A DNA stretch of 64,000 nt from Larix kaempferi (GCA_027924585.1 BSBM01000600.1:16637501-16701500), one strand, 5' to 3'; shown: positions 22,801 through 36,700, numbered from the stretch's first letter. The notes: a model not told the origin generated them from the sequence alone. Numbers and translations are program-made.

Positions 22801-24243
22801 ATATTCCTAGTCCATCGGGAATCTTCCACAATTGCTAGGACCTCCACCTTCATCCAATCCCAGCATGAGTGAAAGAAGTTTGTGGTGAAGCCATCCGGTC
22901 CAAGTGCTTTGTCATCCGCCATTTGTTTGATGTCTTCATCAAGTTCCTCCATTCTGATTGCCCCCATAAGGAGTTTGTTGTGGGCTTCCATGACCAGTCT
23001 TGGAATGTGGCAGAGAACCTTCTCCCTTTCTACTTGTCTATTAATATTAGGCTCATTCAGAAGATCTTCGAAGTGATCCTCCAATGTCTGCTCTAATTCA
23101 GGTTGAGTTTCCACTACATTGCCATCTTCCTTCTTGAGCCTCACCACCCTGTTCCCATGACGGTGTGGGATGGTGGTTTTGTGAAAGAACTTGGTATTAC
23201 GCTCACCATATTTTAGCCAATGGCTTCGAGTTTTTTGCTTCCATAGGAGTTCCTCCTGGTGTTCTTTGAGGTTGAGTTCCTGCAAAATATTTTGCTCCTA
23301 ATTTTTTAACTCCACGGTATAACCCTGTGTCATAGCCTCCTTTTGAACTGCCTGTAGTTTAAGTTCGAGTAGCTTCTTACCTTGGAAAATATTTCCAAAG
23401 ATGTCTTTATTCCACTTCTTTATTTTTCCTTTGAGGTATTTTAACTTTTCCTGGAACTGATACATCTTAGTTCCCATGATCGGGTCACAAGTCTGCCACC
23501 ACTGACACAATTGATCAGAAAAATCAGGGTGCAGAAGCCAGAATTGTTCAAACCTAAATGGCTGACAGAGGTTTTCTCCTATCTTGTGCCATTCCAGACA
23601 AATTAGCCAGTTATTCGAGCCCGCCAATGGCAGCACTACCGCAATCAGATCCCCTCCTCCCATCATGATGGATTCAAAGACCAAAAATCTATCTAGTCTA
23701 GAATCAATGCTTCTGTCTCCTCCTCTTTTATTATACCATGTGTACAGGCCATTGGAGGTTTTGACATCGATCAACGCCAAATTTTCGATTACCTCCAAAA
23801 ATTCCTCATTACTGGGATGAAGAAAACATCGACCTCCATGTTTCTCTTCAAGATTTCTGATTAAATTAAAATCTCCTCCTATTATCCAAGGCCTGTCACC
23901 AGTATCTCTTTTGAGATTCTTGGTGGAATTCAAGAAGGAACTCTTTTGGTTTGCCAGAGAAGGTCCATAGACATTAGATAGAAAACCTCTGACTCTGGTT
24001 CCTAAAATATGAAAAGCAGCCGATAAGATAAACTTTGAAGACATCCAATCAGACAGACTTACTTCTTTAGGGTTCCAAAGAATGCCAACTCCCCCGGCCA
24101 CACCGGTAGCATCTATTGCAACCACATTGCAGTGTTTCAAGACTTTCTTCCCGATGGTTTGTAGATCAATTTCCGAACACTTAGTTTCTTGGAGAAAAAT
24201 AATAGCAGGTTTCTCAAGTTCAATTTTCCATCGTAAGAGGCGG
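19887..24243 (-). pseudogene. LINE ORF2: endonuclease, reverse transcriptase, zinc-binding, RNase H
   Basis: Main part of ORF2; the first 18 codons lie at 38530-38476 beyond Gypsy-2. Endonuclease (24243-23301): FLQETKCS, NVYGPSLANQKSSF, GGDFNLI; the terminal SDH motif is degraded to SNN. RT (23285-20733): LGPDGFTTNFF, IPKETRTEDPGKFRPIALCN, LKLDLSKAYDKLNW, GIQQGDPLSPFLF and the catalytic QFVDD. A zf-RVT-like region reads WPKISTFGWLMIHRRILTWENL. RNase H (20495-20100): NLNFDGAAKGNPG, NNLAELEGM, VEGDSN, GNKLADELAN, with all acidic residues present. Premature stops at 23298, 20733, 20553, 20250 and 20214 are all in one frame, so decay is by point mutation. Plant L1-clade LINEs commonly carry such an RNase H. 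Confidence 0.93.
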
Positions 24244-27200
24244 TGTAACATCCCAGACAAATCACAAAAATTTAAAATTTTTCTATGTGACAATTAATGC
24301 TATTTAATAAGTGCGGAATAGAACAAAGCATCAAAAGTTATCCTGCTATAATAAATACCATGCTAGCTTATCGTATAAGAATTTGTCACTAACAGGATTA
24401 TGTTTTTGTCTTGATGTTATTAATACTACTACATCTTCTATTATTGATGTTTTGATTTATGAATCAATTATCTTTGACTAATATAATTTTATTGATTGAT
24501 GAAGAGGTCCTATGGACGCCCTGAGGCTTACTTAGCATTCGTGCTAAAGCATGTGATTTCGTACTTGTGACAGTTTACAGGTAAGAGTTTAAAGTTGCGA
24601 CAAGTAGTCAAACAATTTTCTATGAATCTCTTTTGTCATTAATTGAAGAGATATAAACTATGGACATTCTATCGGTGAGAATCTTGGTTCGAGACTAATA
24701 ATCAAGTTGAAAATGTGTTACTATGATTGTTGATGTAAACAGTGCATCTTTCCTTCTATAGTTTGTAATTTTGTAATTAAATCATAAGAAGGTCTATAAT
24801 GATCATAACTCAGCTCTATACTCAGATCTATAAATAATTTCCATTTGATTTCCATGTGTAGTTATACGTGACTGTCGATCATTTTCCTATAGTCATTGTG
24901 AAAGTTCTAAGTATAGTCATTGTGATAAAGCCTAGGGACTATACTCTACCATGGTGATAATAACTTGGTTTTAATGACAACTCTTATACTTCACTATGCA
25001 TTAGAATGTATGTAATTAATGCTAAGTCTTTTGTAATGTAATTGACCCATTAAGCAACAATAACTTCTATGCTATTTATATTGTATGCTTTTCCTTGGAT
25101 CATTTCATTAGATTATTTGCATAGTGTTGAAATACTAACCAGCTATTTTATAATTAGTCTATATCTAATATTTGTGTGTGTGCAATGTCATGACTCTATT
25201 GATACTATAACTTTGGTGAAATATATTTTGGTTTGTGTGCACTTTTCGTGATCCTAAGTGACACTTATACAACCTTGGTGGAAATCCTATCCGACCCTTA
25301 ACTTGATGTTACAAGGGTGATATTTCACGACCATACTATAACCGTATCCAAGTTGTTTGATATGTATGTTATTATGGTTTACAGGTTGGTGGATGTGATT
25401 GTATCTTAAGCATTGAATGCTTACAACCAACGAGAATAGTGGGATTCCCTCATGGATGGCTTAGTAAGCTTGTTTCACATGTAAGCGCTTTGGTGTAACA
25501 ATTGAGTGTTGAGTTGTAACTCGATGAAGGTTTAAAATGTTGCTCAGCTGGCTCCTTCGTGGCTGTGGTAGTGATGGCTCATTAAATGTGGTAGCTGGCT
25601 GGTGATTTCGTAAATCCCATGATGATCTACATCGTTGATCTTGGAAAGGATTTCAATGATGTGGTTAAACCCTACCTTTGCTGCATTCGAAGATTTTATT
25701 GTGTTCATTGTCATTTGGTAGTGGTAGCTCTGCGTGGCCAACAGGCTGAGGGTTTGTAGTCTTGTTGTTTTGGCCTGTGGATGCGTTGCTCCAAAGTCTT
25801 GGACTCGTAACCTATGTAAATTTATAGAGCCGAGCTCTATCCAGTTTTTGTATAGTAATGAATGTCTTGGATTTGCAGTCTTAGAGATGGTCTTTGGGTG
25901 GTTCAATACCCCAAATTGTTGAGGGTTTGTTGGGTTTGAAAAGAATGGCTTAGGGCCTTGCCATAGTTGCTACATTTCTTGGCACTGTGTTACTGTGCTT
26001 AAATAGTTGATGGTTTTGTGTTGACTTCGGCTATATAGGCATTTGACGAAGTAGGGTTTATCGTTGTAGTTTCAATGTCTCAGCGTTCATTGCTGCTACA
26101 GCTATCATTAAAAGGCAATGTGTTTGATGTCCTTCACTATAATGTTCATACAATAGTGCTAACGGTTATTAAATTTCGATACTGTAATATTTTCCTTCTA
26201 AGATACTGTTTTAACCACACTCGTTTTGTTTTTTCAGGTGTAGTACGCAATGGCTCATCGATTTTGGGTGTTGAAGGTTGGAATATAGCTATACCAACCG
26301 GTAAGCATCGGCGGTTGCCCTAGAACTTTGTGTAAAAGATGATGGCCGACTTTTTAATGTTCTGTGTATTGTGTTTTTAACTCAGAGAGTTTTGTAAATA
26401 GGGTTTGTAAACCTTTTTAAAAGTATGGGGAGGATAATACCTCGACCCACAGGCAAAGCCGTAAAGAATGCGAAATGTAAATTATGTTGGTTAAGTTTCG
26501 AGCTCCGACGAGTTTGTCAATGAAAATAATGTTTTACAAACTTATGTTGCTATGGTTGTCTTACTTCGTCGTTTTGGACTTGGTCTGTGATCATAACCTG
26601 TAGCACGTCTACAATGTGATAATGTATATTGTTTCAACAACCCTCTGTGTTTATCGTGATCATAAAATGATGGGTGAAAGTTTTGTGAGATAATAATACA
26701 ACTGTTTGTTTTTCTAGGAACAATGGATAGATGAATGTATTTATGAAGGCTTACGGCCTGTATGCACTTCGTTTATTTGTAACAATGTTGCTGCATCTAA
26801 AAAAAATAATAACATATTCCCAAAGTTAGGGTTTAGCTGTCGTTTCGGAATGTAAAGTTTAATAATGCTTTTTGTTGAGGTCTTGGCATAATTCTATGTT
26901 CACTATTTTGTTTGGAATTCTCCTACAGATGTTTTGATTTTGTGTGTAGTTCAAAGTTTGGGGCTTGGCCCAAGAAAGAAACCTGTAACTTGTCAATTTA
27001 AAAGTAGAAAGAAAAATGTGTGTTAACAGACCTCTGTGTTCGTATTTGATGAAATATACAAACAGTTTGTACAACTAGGTTTAACATACCGACGCTATCA
27101 TTTTCCGTTATGGACTAAGAATTTATGGAATTTTAAACAATGGAAAAGGGAAACGTATGCTATAAATGAATATTGAAAAGAAATACTGCTATTGTCATTC

Positions 27201-28926
27201 AAATAATGGTTATATGTTGTGATACTTGATAATATTCGGCCTAAGTGCAGCTTCATCGAAATGTAAGAATTGTTTGTGTGTTCGATCTAAGAGCCTTGTC
27301 AAAGGTTAGGGTTTAAGATACTAAGTTCGAGTTTGAGACCGTGATGAAATGCATAGCTGGATTTCTCCATTGTATGATGTTGAAAACCATGATTGGATTC
27401 TGTATAAATTGTAACAAATCTGTATTATAGTGAGAATCGTATGAAAGAGAGATATGAAGTTTGAAAATGAGAATGTTGACTATAGGCTGATAGTTGATAA
27501 CTCTATTTAGGATTATGACAAAAATAATAAATGTTTTGATTTCTACTGTGTAGTTTATGGTATAAAACAATGTATAAATACATACATGAAATAATTAGAA
27601 ATCCTTGTTGTCTGTAGAAGAATTATCATTCTGCTGTATATTGAAAGTAAATCTATATTTAACCTAATATAAACATATACATTTTAGCTACTAAATGCAG
27701 AAAACAATTCTTACTGTTAGAACATAAATCTATTTATTTGAAACAGAGATATTTATAAAAAAGGAAACATTGCATGTAAATTAGGAAAACAGGTAGCTAA
27801 AAATAATGATAATGAGGGCACTGTAGATGTATTTACAGGAATTAAACAGTAAGTAGAAACTTGAGAAGTTTATAATAATTTAATCTTCTCATTCACTCGG
27901 CTATTTGCCTATTTTGATCTATTCTACTTAATTTGTCTCTGTACTAGAGTACGATGTTGTTCCTTTTTGCATGGGAAAAAATGCAGAGACTCATTTATTC
28001 AATCATTTCTATTTATACAGAATTATTAAAATATTCAAGAAAACTGAAATGAACTTTATGAAATAAACAGTAAAAGATACTAGATAACGGAACTTTAAAA
28101 TATACAGAAATAGATAACAGAACTTTAAAATTTACAAAAATAGATAACAGAACTTGAAAATAAAAATAGATAAGACAATAGAACCTGTAAAAGACAATAG
28201 GCTGATAAACACCCAAGGAGGCCTGTTCCTCCCAACCTGCTTCAGAAGAAGCAGCTCATCTACTGACTTCTAATGAACCCCTGATCCTGATTACTGATCC
28301 AGTAAGTGGGAGGAATCTGTGTAGAAGCAAGGCACACAAAAATACCTTCTCCACTTAGTATCAACCTCCTGAAATAAAATGCCTTCTCCACTCAGCATCA
28401 ACCTCCTAAACTCAATAAGAGTTTGGCAGACTCACAACATGATCAACAACATAGCATATCCCCTCATCAAATCTCTTGGGTGCAAACACAGCAAAACCCC
28501 AAGGTAAATTTCCCCGTCAGGAAAAGTGATGAACCTCAGTTCAATATTTGATGGCTATTATATAGACTGCCTAGGTCTTTTAGTGGTCAGTTTGGAATAA
28601 ATGAGCCTCAATCTCCAGTCCCATCTTTCAGGGCACTATGACCACATTTCAAGGGAGTTGTCCCATACCAACAGCTAGTTAGTTGCATCATGATGCTGCC
28701 ACTTGTCCATTGCCTTCTACCCCATATTCCATTCTACCTAGTGGATCAGTAACCACTCTTTCAACAGTCCTCTTAGGTGTTTGTCTCCTATTTTATTTAT
28801 TAAATAATAATATATTGTGCAAATTACAGTCATCCTTGGACACCTGTCCAACATAAAAATTTACAATAAAAGTTATCATAATGTTTTTTAAGAGAAAATG
28901 TTTTCCAACAAATAAGGTATGTTACA
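24244..28926 (-). repeat. 3' LTR of Gypsy-2 (4,683 bp)
   Basis: Collinear with 33796-38475 along its full length with scattered substitutions and small indels. Open frames in it are short and equally broken in both copies. I see no protein domain. Confidence 0.95.
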
Positions 28927-28928
28927 AA

Positions 28929-28940
28929 CACTCCCTCTTA
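28929..28940 (-). other. Polypurine tract of Gypsy-2
   Basis: Minus strand AAGAGGGAGTG directly before the LTR start (with gtt spacer). Confidence 0.8.
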
Positions 28941-28965
28941 AGCTCAACATCGTCCTCGATGTTGC

Positions 28966-29355
28966 TTATTCATCATCAAGTTCCTCATGGAACAGAACTG
29001 GATATGATGCCCGCATATTACTTTCTAGCTCCCAAGTAGCTTCATCAAGGCTAAGGTGCTTCCATTGCACCTTTACCTGCCCTATGGTGCGATTCCGAAG
29101 GATAATTTCCCTCTAGTCTAGAATACAGTCCAGTTCCACCTGAAAATATCCTTCAGGTTCCACCTGTATGTCATTCCAATTCAGCACATGAGTAGCATCA
29201 TGCACATACTTCTTTAAAACAGAAACGTAAAAAACATTGTGGATTTTTAAATTGTATGGAAATGCCAATTGATATGCAATAGATCCTATCCTTGATAGGA
29301 TTTTGAATCGTCCACAATACCTTGGTTCTAATTTAGCACAATTCCCAAGATTCAA
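28966..29355 (-). pseudogene. Gypsy-2 integrase C-terminus and chromodomain-like tail
   Basis: 29355-29113 reads LEPRYCGRFKILSRIGSIAY and HNVFYVSVLKKY, the integrase C-terminal GPF/Y-like region. After an in-frame stop at 29113 the frame continues REIILRNRTIGQVKVQWKHL and EATWELESNMRASYPVLF and ends at 28966. The …VKVQWKH….EATWE…M…YP.LF pattern is that of chromovirus tails. Confidence 0.82.
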
Positions 29356-29478
29356 AGAACTTTTCTTGGGCTTTCCCTTTATAAAAACATGGTCTCCTAC
29401 CTGAAATTCTCTTTCTGTGCGTTTTAAATCAGCATAGCTTTTCTGCCGATCTTGGGCAACTTTCAGGTTACCTTGAAC

Positions 29479-29970
29479 CTATTTCACGATTAGCTCCATT
29501 TCTTTCAATAAATCTGGTCCTAACATGAATCTGTCTACAGGATTATCCCAAGAAATTGGAGTACAACATTTCCTTCCATACAAAATTTCAAATGGACTTA
29601 ACTTAGCAGATGCTTGATAATTATTATTGTAGGCAAATTCTGCTAAGTGCAAGTAATCTTCCCACTTAGATGGCTGATATTTAACATACAATCTTAACAT
29701 GTTTTCCAAAATCTGATTTACTCTTTCTGTTTGACCATCAGTTTGTGGGTGGAAAGAAGTGCTGAAATTTAATTTAGTATTTAATCCTTTAAACAGTGCT
29801 GTCCAAAAGTTACCAGTGAACTTAGAGTCTCGGTCTGAAATAATTACCTTTGGAATCCCATGCAAGCGAAAAATTTGCTTCATGAAAACATCTGCAATGT
29901 TAGAAGCCTTGAAAGTAGTTTTAACAGGAATAAAATGAGCAACCTTACTAAGTTTATCAACAACAACCAT
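29479..29970 (-). pseudogene. Gypsy-2 integrase catalytic core
   Basis: VVVDKLSKVAHFIPV, ISDRDSKFTGNFW and FHPQTDGQTERVNQ carry the D, D and E residues, all present. LHLAEFAYNNNYQAS and SPFEILYGRKC follow, typical of plant chromovirus integrases. It is in frame with the upstream RNase H/zinc segment, separated by a stop at about 30,034. Confidence 0.92.
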
Positions 29971-30033
29971 AATTGAGTCATTCTGCTTCTGATTTTTAGG
30001 AAAACCTATAATAAAGTCAATGCTTATAATTTC

Positions 30034-31011
30034 TCATTTCCATTCTGGAATTGGTAAGGGCTGCAATAGCCCAACTGGATGTTGATTTTCAGCTTTAATA
30101 GTCTGACAGTCAAAGCATCTAGCTATATATTCAACAACTTCACTCTTCATGTTGGGACAAAAATACTCCTTTCTTAGCATAGTCATCATTTTCTGATAAC
30201 CAGGATGCCCTAAATAAGGACTCTTGTGAACTTCATCTAAAATCAGCAACTTAACCTTTGAAAAATTAGGCACATAAATTCTGTTTTTGTAAGTTAAGAA
30301 GCCTTTTTCATTAATTTTGTAATCTGTTATAACATTTTCAGATGAATTTTCAGCCACTTTATCAAGTAATTTTTGGTAATTTTCGTCTTGCTTAATTCCT
30401 TTTTCGATCTGATTTTCCAGATCAATTTTAAAAGTACTGATTGCTGCCACAAAACTCAATCTAGAATTTATGCTCAATGCATTAGCAACCTTATTCTCCT
30501 TTCCATTAATGTAATGGATCTCAAAATCGTACTCGCTAAGGAAGGCTAACCACCTAGCTTGCCTTGCGTTTAGATTTGTTTGATCCAATAAATACTTTAA
30601 ACCTTTATTATCAGTCATTAAAATGAATTTTCTTCCGATCAAGTGATGGCGCCACATCTTTAGAGCATGTATCACGGCTACCAACTCAAGATCATACGTT
30701 GCATAATTCTTTTCATGTATTTTTAACTTCCTTGACTCAAAAGCAATTGCATGACCTTCTTGACTTAAGACCCCTCCAAGTTTTTTGTTGCATGCATCCG
30801 TGCATACGACAAAATTCTTATTAGGATCTGCGATTTTTAAGATGGGTGCAGTAGTTAACAATTCTTTTAACTTATTAAAACTGTCTTGACACTTTTGATC
30901 CCATATGAATTTCTTCCCTTTCTTCTGCAAAGAAATGATGGGGTTAGCAATTCTAGAGAACCCTTCAATAAACTTTCTATAATAACCCGTTATTCCCATG
31001 AATGGTCCCAT
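30034..31011 (-). pseudogene. Gypsy-2 RNase H and integrase zinc region
   Basis: Starts in the RT connection (GITGYYRKFIEGFS), then RNase H with FVVCTDACNKKLGGVLSQ, ATYDLELVAVIHALKMWRH and MTDNKGLKYLL, then the HHCC domain (HKSPYLGHPGYQKM… YIARCFDCQTIK). 325 codons open. A frameshift near 31,020 separates it from RT. Confidence 0.92.
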
Positions 31012-31109
31012 ACATCAGTCACGTCTTTTGGGACAATCCATTCATTAATTGCTTTAATTTTATCAGGATCAACAGAAATACCATCTTTAGAAATTATATG
31101 ACCCAAATA

Positions 31110-31607
31110 CTAAATTTTACCTTTATAGAAATCACACTTACTGAACTTAGCGTAAAGCTGATGATCTCTAAGTACTTGTAAAATGATTTTTAAATGTTCG
31201 TCATGCTCTTCTTTAGTTTTTGAGTAAACCAGGATATCATCAATGAATACTAATACGAACTTATCCAAATATTTATGTAGAACGTTGTTCATTAAACACA
31301 TGAACACTGCCGGTGCGTTGGTTAGCCCAAAAGGCATAACTACGAACTCGTAGTGTCCATAACGCATTCTGAATGCAGTTTTGAATATGTCCTCGTCTTT
31401 TATCCGGACTTGATGATAACCCAACCTTAAGTCAATTTTAGTGAATATCTCTACTCTGCGTACTTGATCAAATAGATCATCTATGTGGGGTAAGGGATAC
31501 TGGTTCTTAATTGTCATTTTATTAAGCTGACGGTAGTCAAGGCACAAACGCATGGTACCGTCCTTCCTTTTAACAAATATTACTGGTGCTCCCCCAAGGG
31601 GACACAC
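31110..31607 (-). pseudogene. Gypsy-2 reverse transcriptase core
   Basis: [46 protein letters not shown] and the catalytic [11 protein letters not shown] are intact. It overlaps the upstream frame at 31570-31607, where a frameshift has split the polyprotein; it ends at a stop after KGKI where YLGHIIS would follow. Confidence 0.93.
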
Positions 31608-32406
31608 TGGGCCTTATGTAGTTTTTATCTATTAATTCTTTTAGCTGAGATTTTAACTTATTTAACTCCAAAACATTCATCCTATACGGGATCTTTGAGT
31701 TTGGTACCGCACCGGGTACTAACTCAATGGTGAAATCAAGTTCTCTTTTCGGAGGTAATCCTATAATTTCTTCTGGGAATACATCAGAAAAGTCCCTAAG
31801 GATGGGAATATCCTCTAGTTTTAACTTGTCTTCTTTAGATGTACATTCATCATTAACAACATTAACAGCAAACAATTTACAACCTTTTCTGCCAGCTCTC
31901 TTTACTTGTAAGGCAGAAATATGCCTTATGGAAATCTGCTTATGAATTCCTTGTACTGTTTCTGAATTACCTTCATTATTTATACAAGTAAAAGATTTAT
32001 CATAACAATTCAATATAACTCTATGTTGTTCAAGCCAATCCATGCCAATCAACAAATCATATGAACCTAAGGGTAAAACATTCAGATTAACTTACATTTT
32101 CAGCTGATTTAAAAATACTTCACAATTCTGGACATAATCTGTAACCTTTCTTTTAGTTCCTAGTGCAAGCTGAACTAACCATGCATTATCAAATTTTTTT
32201 GTTTTTAGCTTGCAACGGTTTACTAAAGTAGGTGAAATATAACTTAGATTTTCACCTGGATCTATTAAAATAGAAATAGACTTGTTTTGTATCATACCTT
32301 CAATTTCGACCATGGATATTTGATGGTCCGCTTGACGGTTCTCCAATGCTGCATTTATCCTGGGCATTTCTCTTGCGATATCTCCAACTGTAGGTTCTGC
32401 TTGCAT
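31570..32406 (-). pseudogene. Gypsy-2 protease to RT N-terminus
   Basis: 32406-32092 holds the protease with the active site ILIDPGENLSYIS (D-P-G where D-[ST]-G is expected). After a TAA at 32092 the frame continues LIGMDWLEQHRVILNC (flap side of the retropepsin) and ILRDFSDVFPEEI, GLPPKRELDFTIEL, the RT N-terminus. The Ser/Thr-to-Pro change in the catalytic triplet would disable the protease. Confidence 0.85.
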
Positions 32407-33651
32407 AGTGTGAATATTGTTGGTTGTCCTTTTGTTGTGTGTGCACTCTGCTCTCTTATGTGGTCCACCACATTCATAGCACTTTATGGGTCCTTTTTGC
32501 TCAGCATACCTATTGTTATTGTTATTATTATTGTTGTGATTATTATTATTAGGTACATTTCTTGCAGCAGTAGAGTTCTGAGATATATTATTCCAATAAT
32601 TATTAGGAAAATTTATGTTATTAAAATTTTTCTTAAAACCTCCAACATTTTGATTAAAATTTTTCTTTTTATAATCATACTAATTAGTCTTACTGTTCTT
32701 CCAACCAGTTGTTTCTTCTCTTTTTCTGTTTTGGTCAAAACAAAAATTTGCCTTCCTCGTGGCTTCTTCCAAAGTGGAAGGATTATCATACTCAATACGA
32801 TATTTTATATTAAAAGGTAAACAACTGAGAAACCTTTGTACTTTAGGCTTTTCCTCAACCATGTAGGGTACATACCTCAGCAAGCTCAGGAACTTGCTGC
32901 ACAGTTCTTTCATGTTCATTGTACCCAACTTTAAATCGTAAAACTCTTTTGACTTATCTTCAAAGTACTGTTCCGACAAAAACTTCTTTTTAAACATAGT
33001 CCAAGTTACTTCTTTTTCTTTTATGCTCTTGATTCTTTTAAGATCCTACCACCAGATATCTGCATTTTCAGTCAGATTGTAAATAGCCATCTTGGCTTTC
33101 AGTTGAGAAGAGTAATCATAAATATTAAAGTACTTTTTCATTCCAGACAGCCAAGCTTCTGCTGTCTCACCCTTCTCACTTTCGCCATTAAAAGTAGGTG
33201 GCTTAAGCTTTTTAAATTCTTCAATAATCTGTTCATGATGCTTATGTTTTATCTTTCTAGAGCAGCATTCACTGTTATTGTTGCCATAATTCATGTCTTC
33301 AATACTTGAATCAGATTTAGAGGATGAGTAACTGTTCCTTTTATCATTTCTTGTTTTCTTATGCTTATGTTGGTGGGACATTATTTTAGAATCAACCCTT
33401 AATTCTGATTTTCTGCCTCTTTCATCACTGTGACAGTTTCCTCTTAAATTCTGTTGTACCTCTTCTTGTACCTTTAGGATCCATTCATTTTCTTCTTTAA
33501 CAGCTTTTAACTCAGATTTTAAATCCTGTACAGTTTGTAAAATTTCATAAGACTGGTTGTTTAACTCAACATAAATCCCTTCAATGTTATTATGATTAAT
33601 ACGTTCATTACGAGGAGATCTATCCTCTGCTGATTCCTTTGGTATTTCCAT
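32407..33651 (-). pseudogene. Gypsy-2 gag
   Basis: Likely start at 33651 (MEIPKESAEDRSP). A Lys/Arg/Ser-rich N-terminal region and coiled-coil-like LKSELKAVKEENEWIL are followed by the Gag core (KPPTFNGESEKGETAEAWLS, AIYNLTENADIWW, LCSKFLSLLRYVP). An Asn-rich stretch precedes the zinc knuckle CYECGGPHKRAEC. Stops at 33046 and 32680 lie in the same frame as the protease. Confidence 0.9.
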
Positions 33652-33781
33652 ACCTACAATTAAAGGTAAATTTGTTCTGTACAAAAATAAAATTAAATTA
33701 CAAAAGTTAGTAACATAAAATTTCTGATTGTTTTTTTGTTTGCACGCATGAGCCTCATTCAGGCCTAGAGTTTGAACTTGC

Positions 33782-33793
33782 GCTTTGATACCA
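33782..33793 (-). other. Primer-binding site of Gypsy-2 (tRNA-iMet type)
   Basis: Minus strand TGGTATCAAAGC, one mismatch from the initiator-Met complement TGGTATCAGAGC, two nucleotides after the 5' LTR end. Confidence 0.88.
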
Positions 33794-33795
33794 CA

Positions 33796-36700
33796 TGTAA
33801 CATCCCAGAAAAAACACAAAAATTTAAAAATTTTCTATGTGATAATTAATTCTATTTAATAAGTGTGGAATAGAACAAAGCATCAAAAGTTATCCTGCTA
33901 TAATAAATACCATGCTAGCTTATCGTATAAGAATTTGCAACTAACATGATTATGTTTTTGTCTTGATGTTATTAATACTATTGCATCTTCTATTATTGAT
34001 GTTTTGATTTATGAATCAGTTATCTTTGACTAATATACTTTTATTGATTGATGAAGGGGTCCTATGGACACCCCGAGGCTTACTTAGCATTCATGCTAAA
34101 GCATGTGATTTCGTACTTGTGATAGTTTACAGGTAAGAGTTTAAAGTTGCGACAAGTAGTCAAACAGTTTTTTGTGAATCTCTTTTGTCATTAATTGAAG
34201 AGATATAAACTGTGGACATTCTACCGGTGAGAATCTTGGTCCGAGACTAATAATCAAGTTGAAAATGTCTTACTATGATTGTTGATGTAAACAGTGCATC
34301 TTTCCTTCTATAGTTTGTAAGTTTGTAATTAAATCATAAGAAGGTCTATAATGATCGTAACTCAGCTCTATACTCAGATCTATAAATAATTTCCATTTGA
34401 TTTCCATGTGTACTTATACATGACTGTCGATCATTTTCCTATAGTCATTGCGAAAGTTATAAGTATAGTCATTGTGATAAAGCCTAGGGACTATACTCTA
34501 CCATGGTGATAATAACTTGGTTTTAATGACAACTCTTATACTTCACTATGCATTAGAATGTATGTAATTAATGCTAAGTCTTTTGTAATGTAATTGACCC
34601 CTTAAGCAACAATAACTTCTATGCTATTTATATTGTATGCTTTTCCTTGGATCATTTTATTAGATTATTTGCATAGTGTTGAAATACTAACCAACTATTT
34701 TATAATTAGTCTATATATAATATTTGTGTGTGTGCAATGTCATGACTCTATTGATACTATAACTTTGGTGAAATATATTGTGGTTTGTGTGCACTTTTCG
34801 TGATCCTAAGTGACACTTACACAACCTTGGTGGAAATCCTATCTGACCCTTAACTTGATGTTACAAGGGTGATATATCACAACCATACTATAACCATATC
34901 CAAGTTGTTTGATATGTATGTTATTATGGTTTATAGGTTGGCGTATGTGATTGTATCTTAAGCATTGAATTCTTACAACCAACGAGAATAGTGGGATTCC
35001 CTCGTGGATGGCTTAGCAAAATTGTTTCACGTGTAAGCGCTTTGGTGTAACAACTGAGTGCTGAGTTGTAACTCGATGAAGGTTTAAAACGTTTCCGAGC
35101 TGGCTCCTTCGTGGATGCGGTAGTGATAGCTCATTAAATGTGGTAGCTGGATGGTGATTTCGTAAATCCCACCAATGATCTACACCGTTGATATTGGCAG
35201 GGATTTCAATGATGTGGTTAAACCCTACCTTTGCTCCATTCGAAGAGTTTATTGTATTCATTATCATTTGGTAGTGGTAGATCTACGTGGCCGACAAGCT
35301 GAGGGTTTGTAGTCTTGTTGTTTTGGACTATGGATGCGTTGCTCCAAAGTCTTGAACTCGTAACCTATGTAAATTTATAGAGCTGAGCTCTATCCAGTTT
35401 TTGTACAGTGATGAATGTCTTGGATTTGCAGTCTTAGAGTTGTTCTTTCGGTGGTTTGATACCCCAAATTGTTGAGGGTTTGTTGGGTTTGAAAAGAATG
35501 GCTTAGGGCCTTGACACAGTTGCTACATTTCTTGGCACTGTGTTACTGTGCTTAAATAGTTGATGGTTTTGTGTTGACTTCGGCTATATCGGCATTTGAT
35601 GAAGTAGGGTTTATCATTGCAATTGCAATGTCTCGGTGTTTATTGCTACTACGGCTATCATTAAAAGGTAATGTGTTTGATGTCCTTCACTGTAATGTTC
35701 ATACAATAGTGCTAACGGTTATTAAATTTCGATACTGTAATCTCTTCCTTCTGAGATACTATTTTAACCACACTCGTATTGTTTTTGCAGGTGTAGTACG
35801 CAATGGCTCATCGATTTTGGGCGTTGAAGGTTGGAATATAGCTATACCAACCGGTAAGCCTCGGCGGTTTCCCTGGAACTTTGTGTAAAAGATGATGGCC
35901 AACTGTTTAATGTTCTGTGTTGTGTTTTTAACTCAGAGAGTTTTGTAAATAGGGTTTGTAAACCTTTTTAAAAGTATGGGGAGGATAATACCTCGACCCA
36001 CAGGCAAAGCCGTAAAGAATGTGAAATGTAAATTCTGTTGGTTAAGTTTCGAGCTCCAACGAGTTTGTCAATGAGAAGAATGTTTTACAAACTTATGTTG
36101 CTATTGTTATGTTACTTCGTCGTTTTGGACTTGGTCTGTGATCATAACCTGTAGCTCGTCTACAATGTGAGAATTTATATTGTTTTAACAACCCTTTGTG
36201 TTTATCGTGATCATAAAATGATGGGTGAAAGCTTTGTGAGATAATAATACGACTGTTTATTTTTCTAGGAACAATGGATAGATGAATGCATTTATGAAGG
36301 CTTACGTCCTGTATGCACTTTGTTTATTTGTAACAATGCTGCTGCGTCTAAAAAAAATAAGAAAATATTCCGAGAGTTAGGGTTTAGCTTTCGTTTCGGA
36401 ATGTAAAGTTTAATAATGATTTTTGTTGAGGTCTTGGCATAATTCTATGTTCACTATTTTGTTTTGAATTCTCCTACAAATGTTTTGATTTTGTGTGTAG
36501 TTCAAAGTTTGGGGCTTGGCCCGAGAACGAAACCTGTAACTTGTCAATTTAAAAGTAGAAAGAAAAATGTGTGTTACAGACCTCTGCATTCGTATTTGAT
36601 GAAATATACAAACAGTTTGTACAACTAGGTTTAACATACCGACGCTATCGTTTTCCATTATGGACTAAGAATTTATGGAAGTTTAAACAATGGAAAAGGG

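Noticed and set aside
27313-27570. 85-codon minus ORF also present at 36863-37120
   Set aside because: Both lie at the same place in the two Gypsy-2 LTRs; shared by LTR duplication, no domain, and the neighbouring frames are broken.
28013-28216. 67-codon minus ORF with a repeated FKVLLS-type pattern, paired at 37559-37765
   Set aside because: Comes from a short internal repeat (agataacagaactttaaaat) in the LTR.
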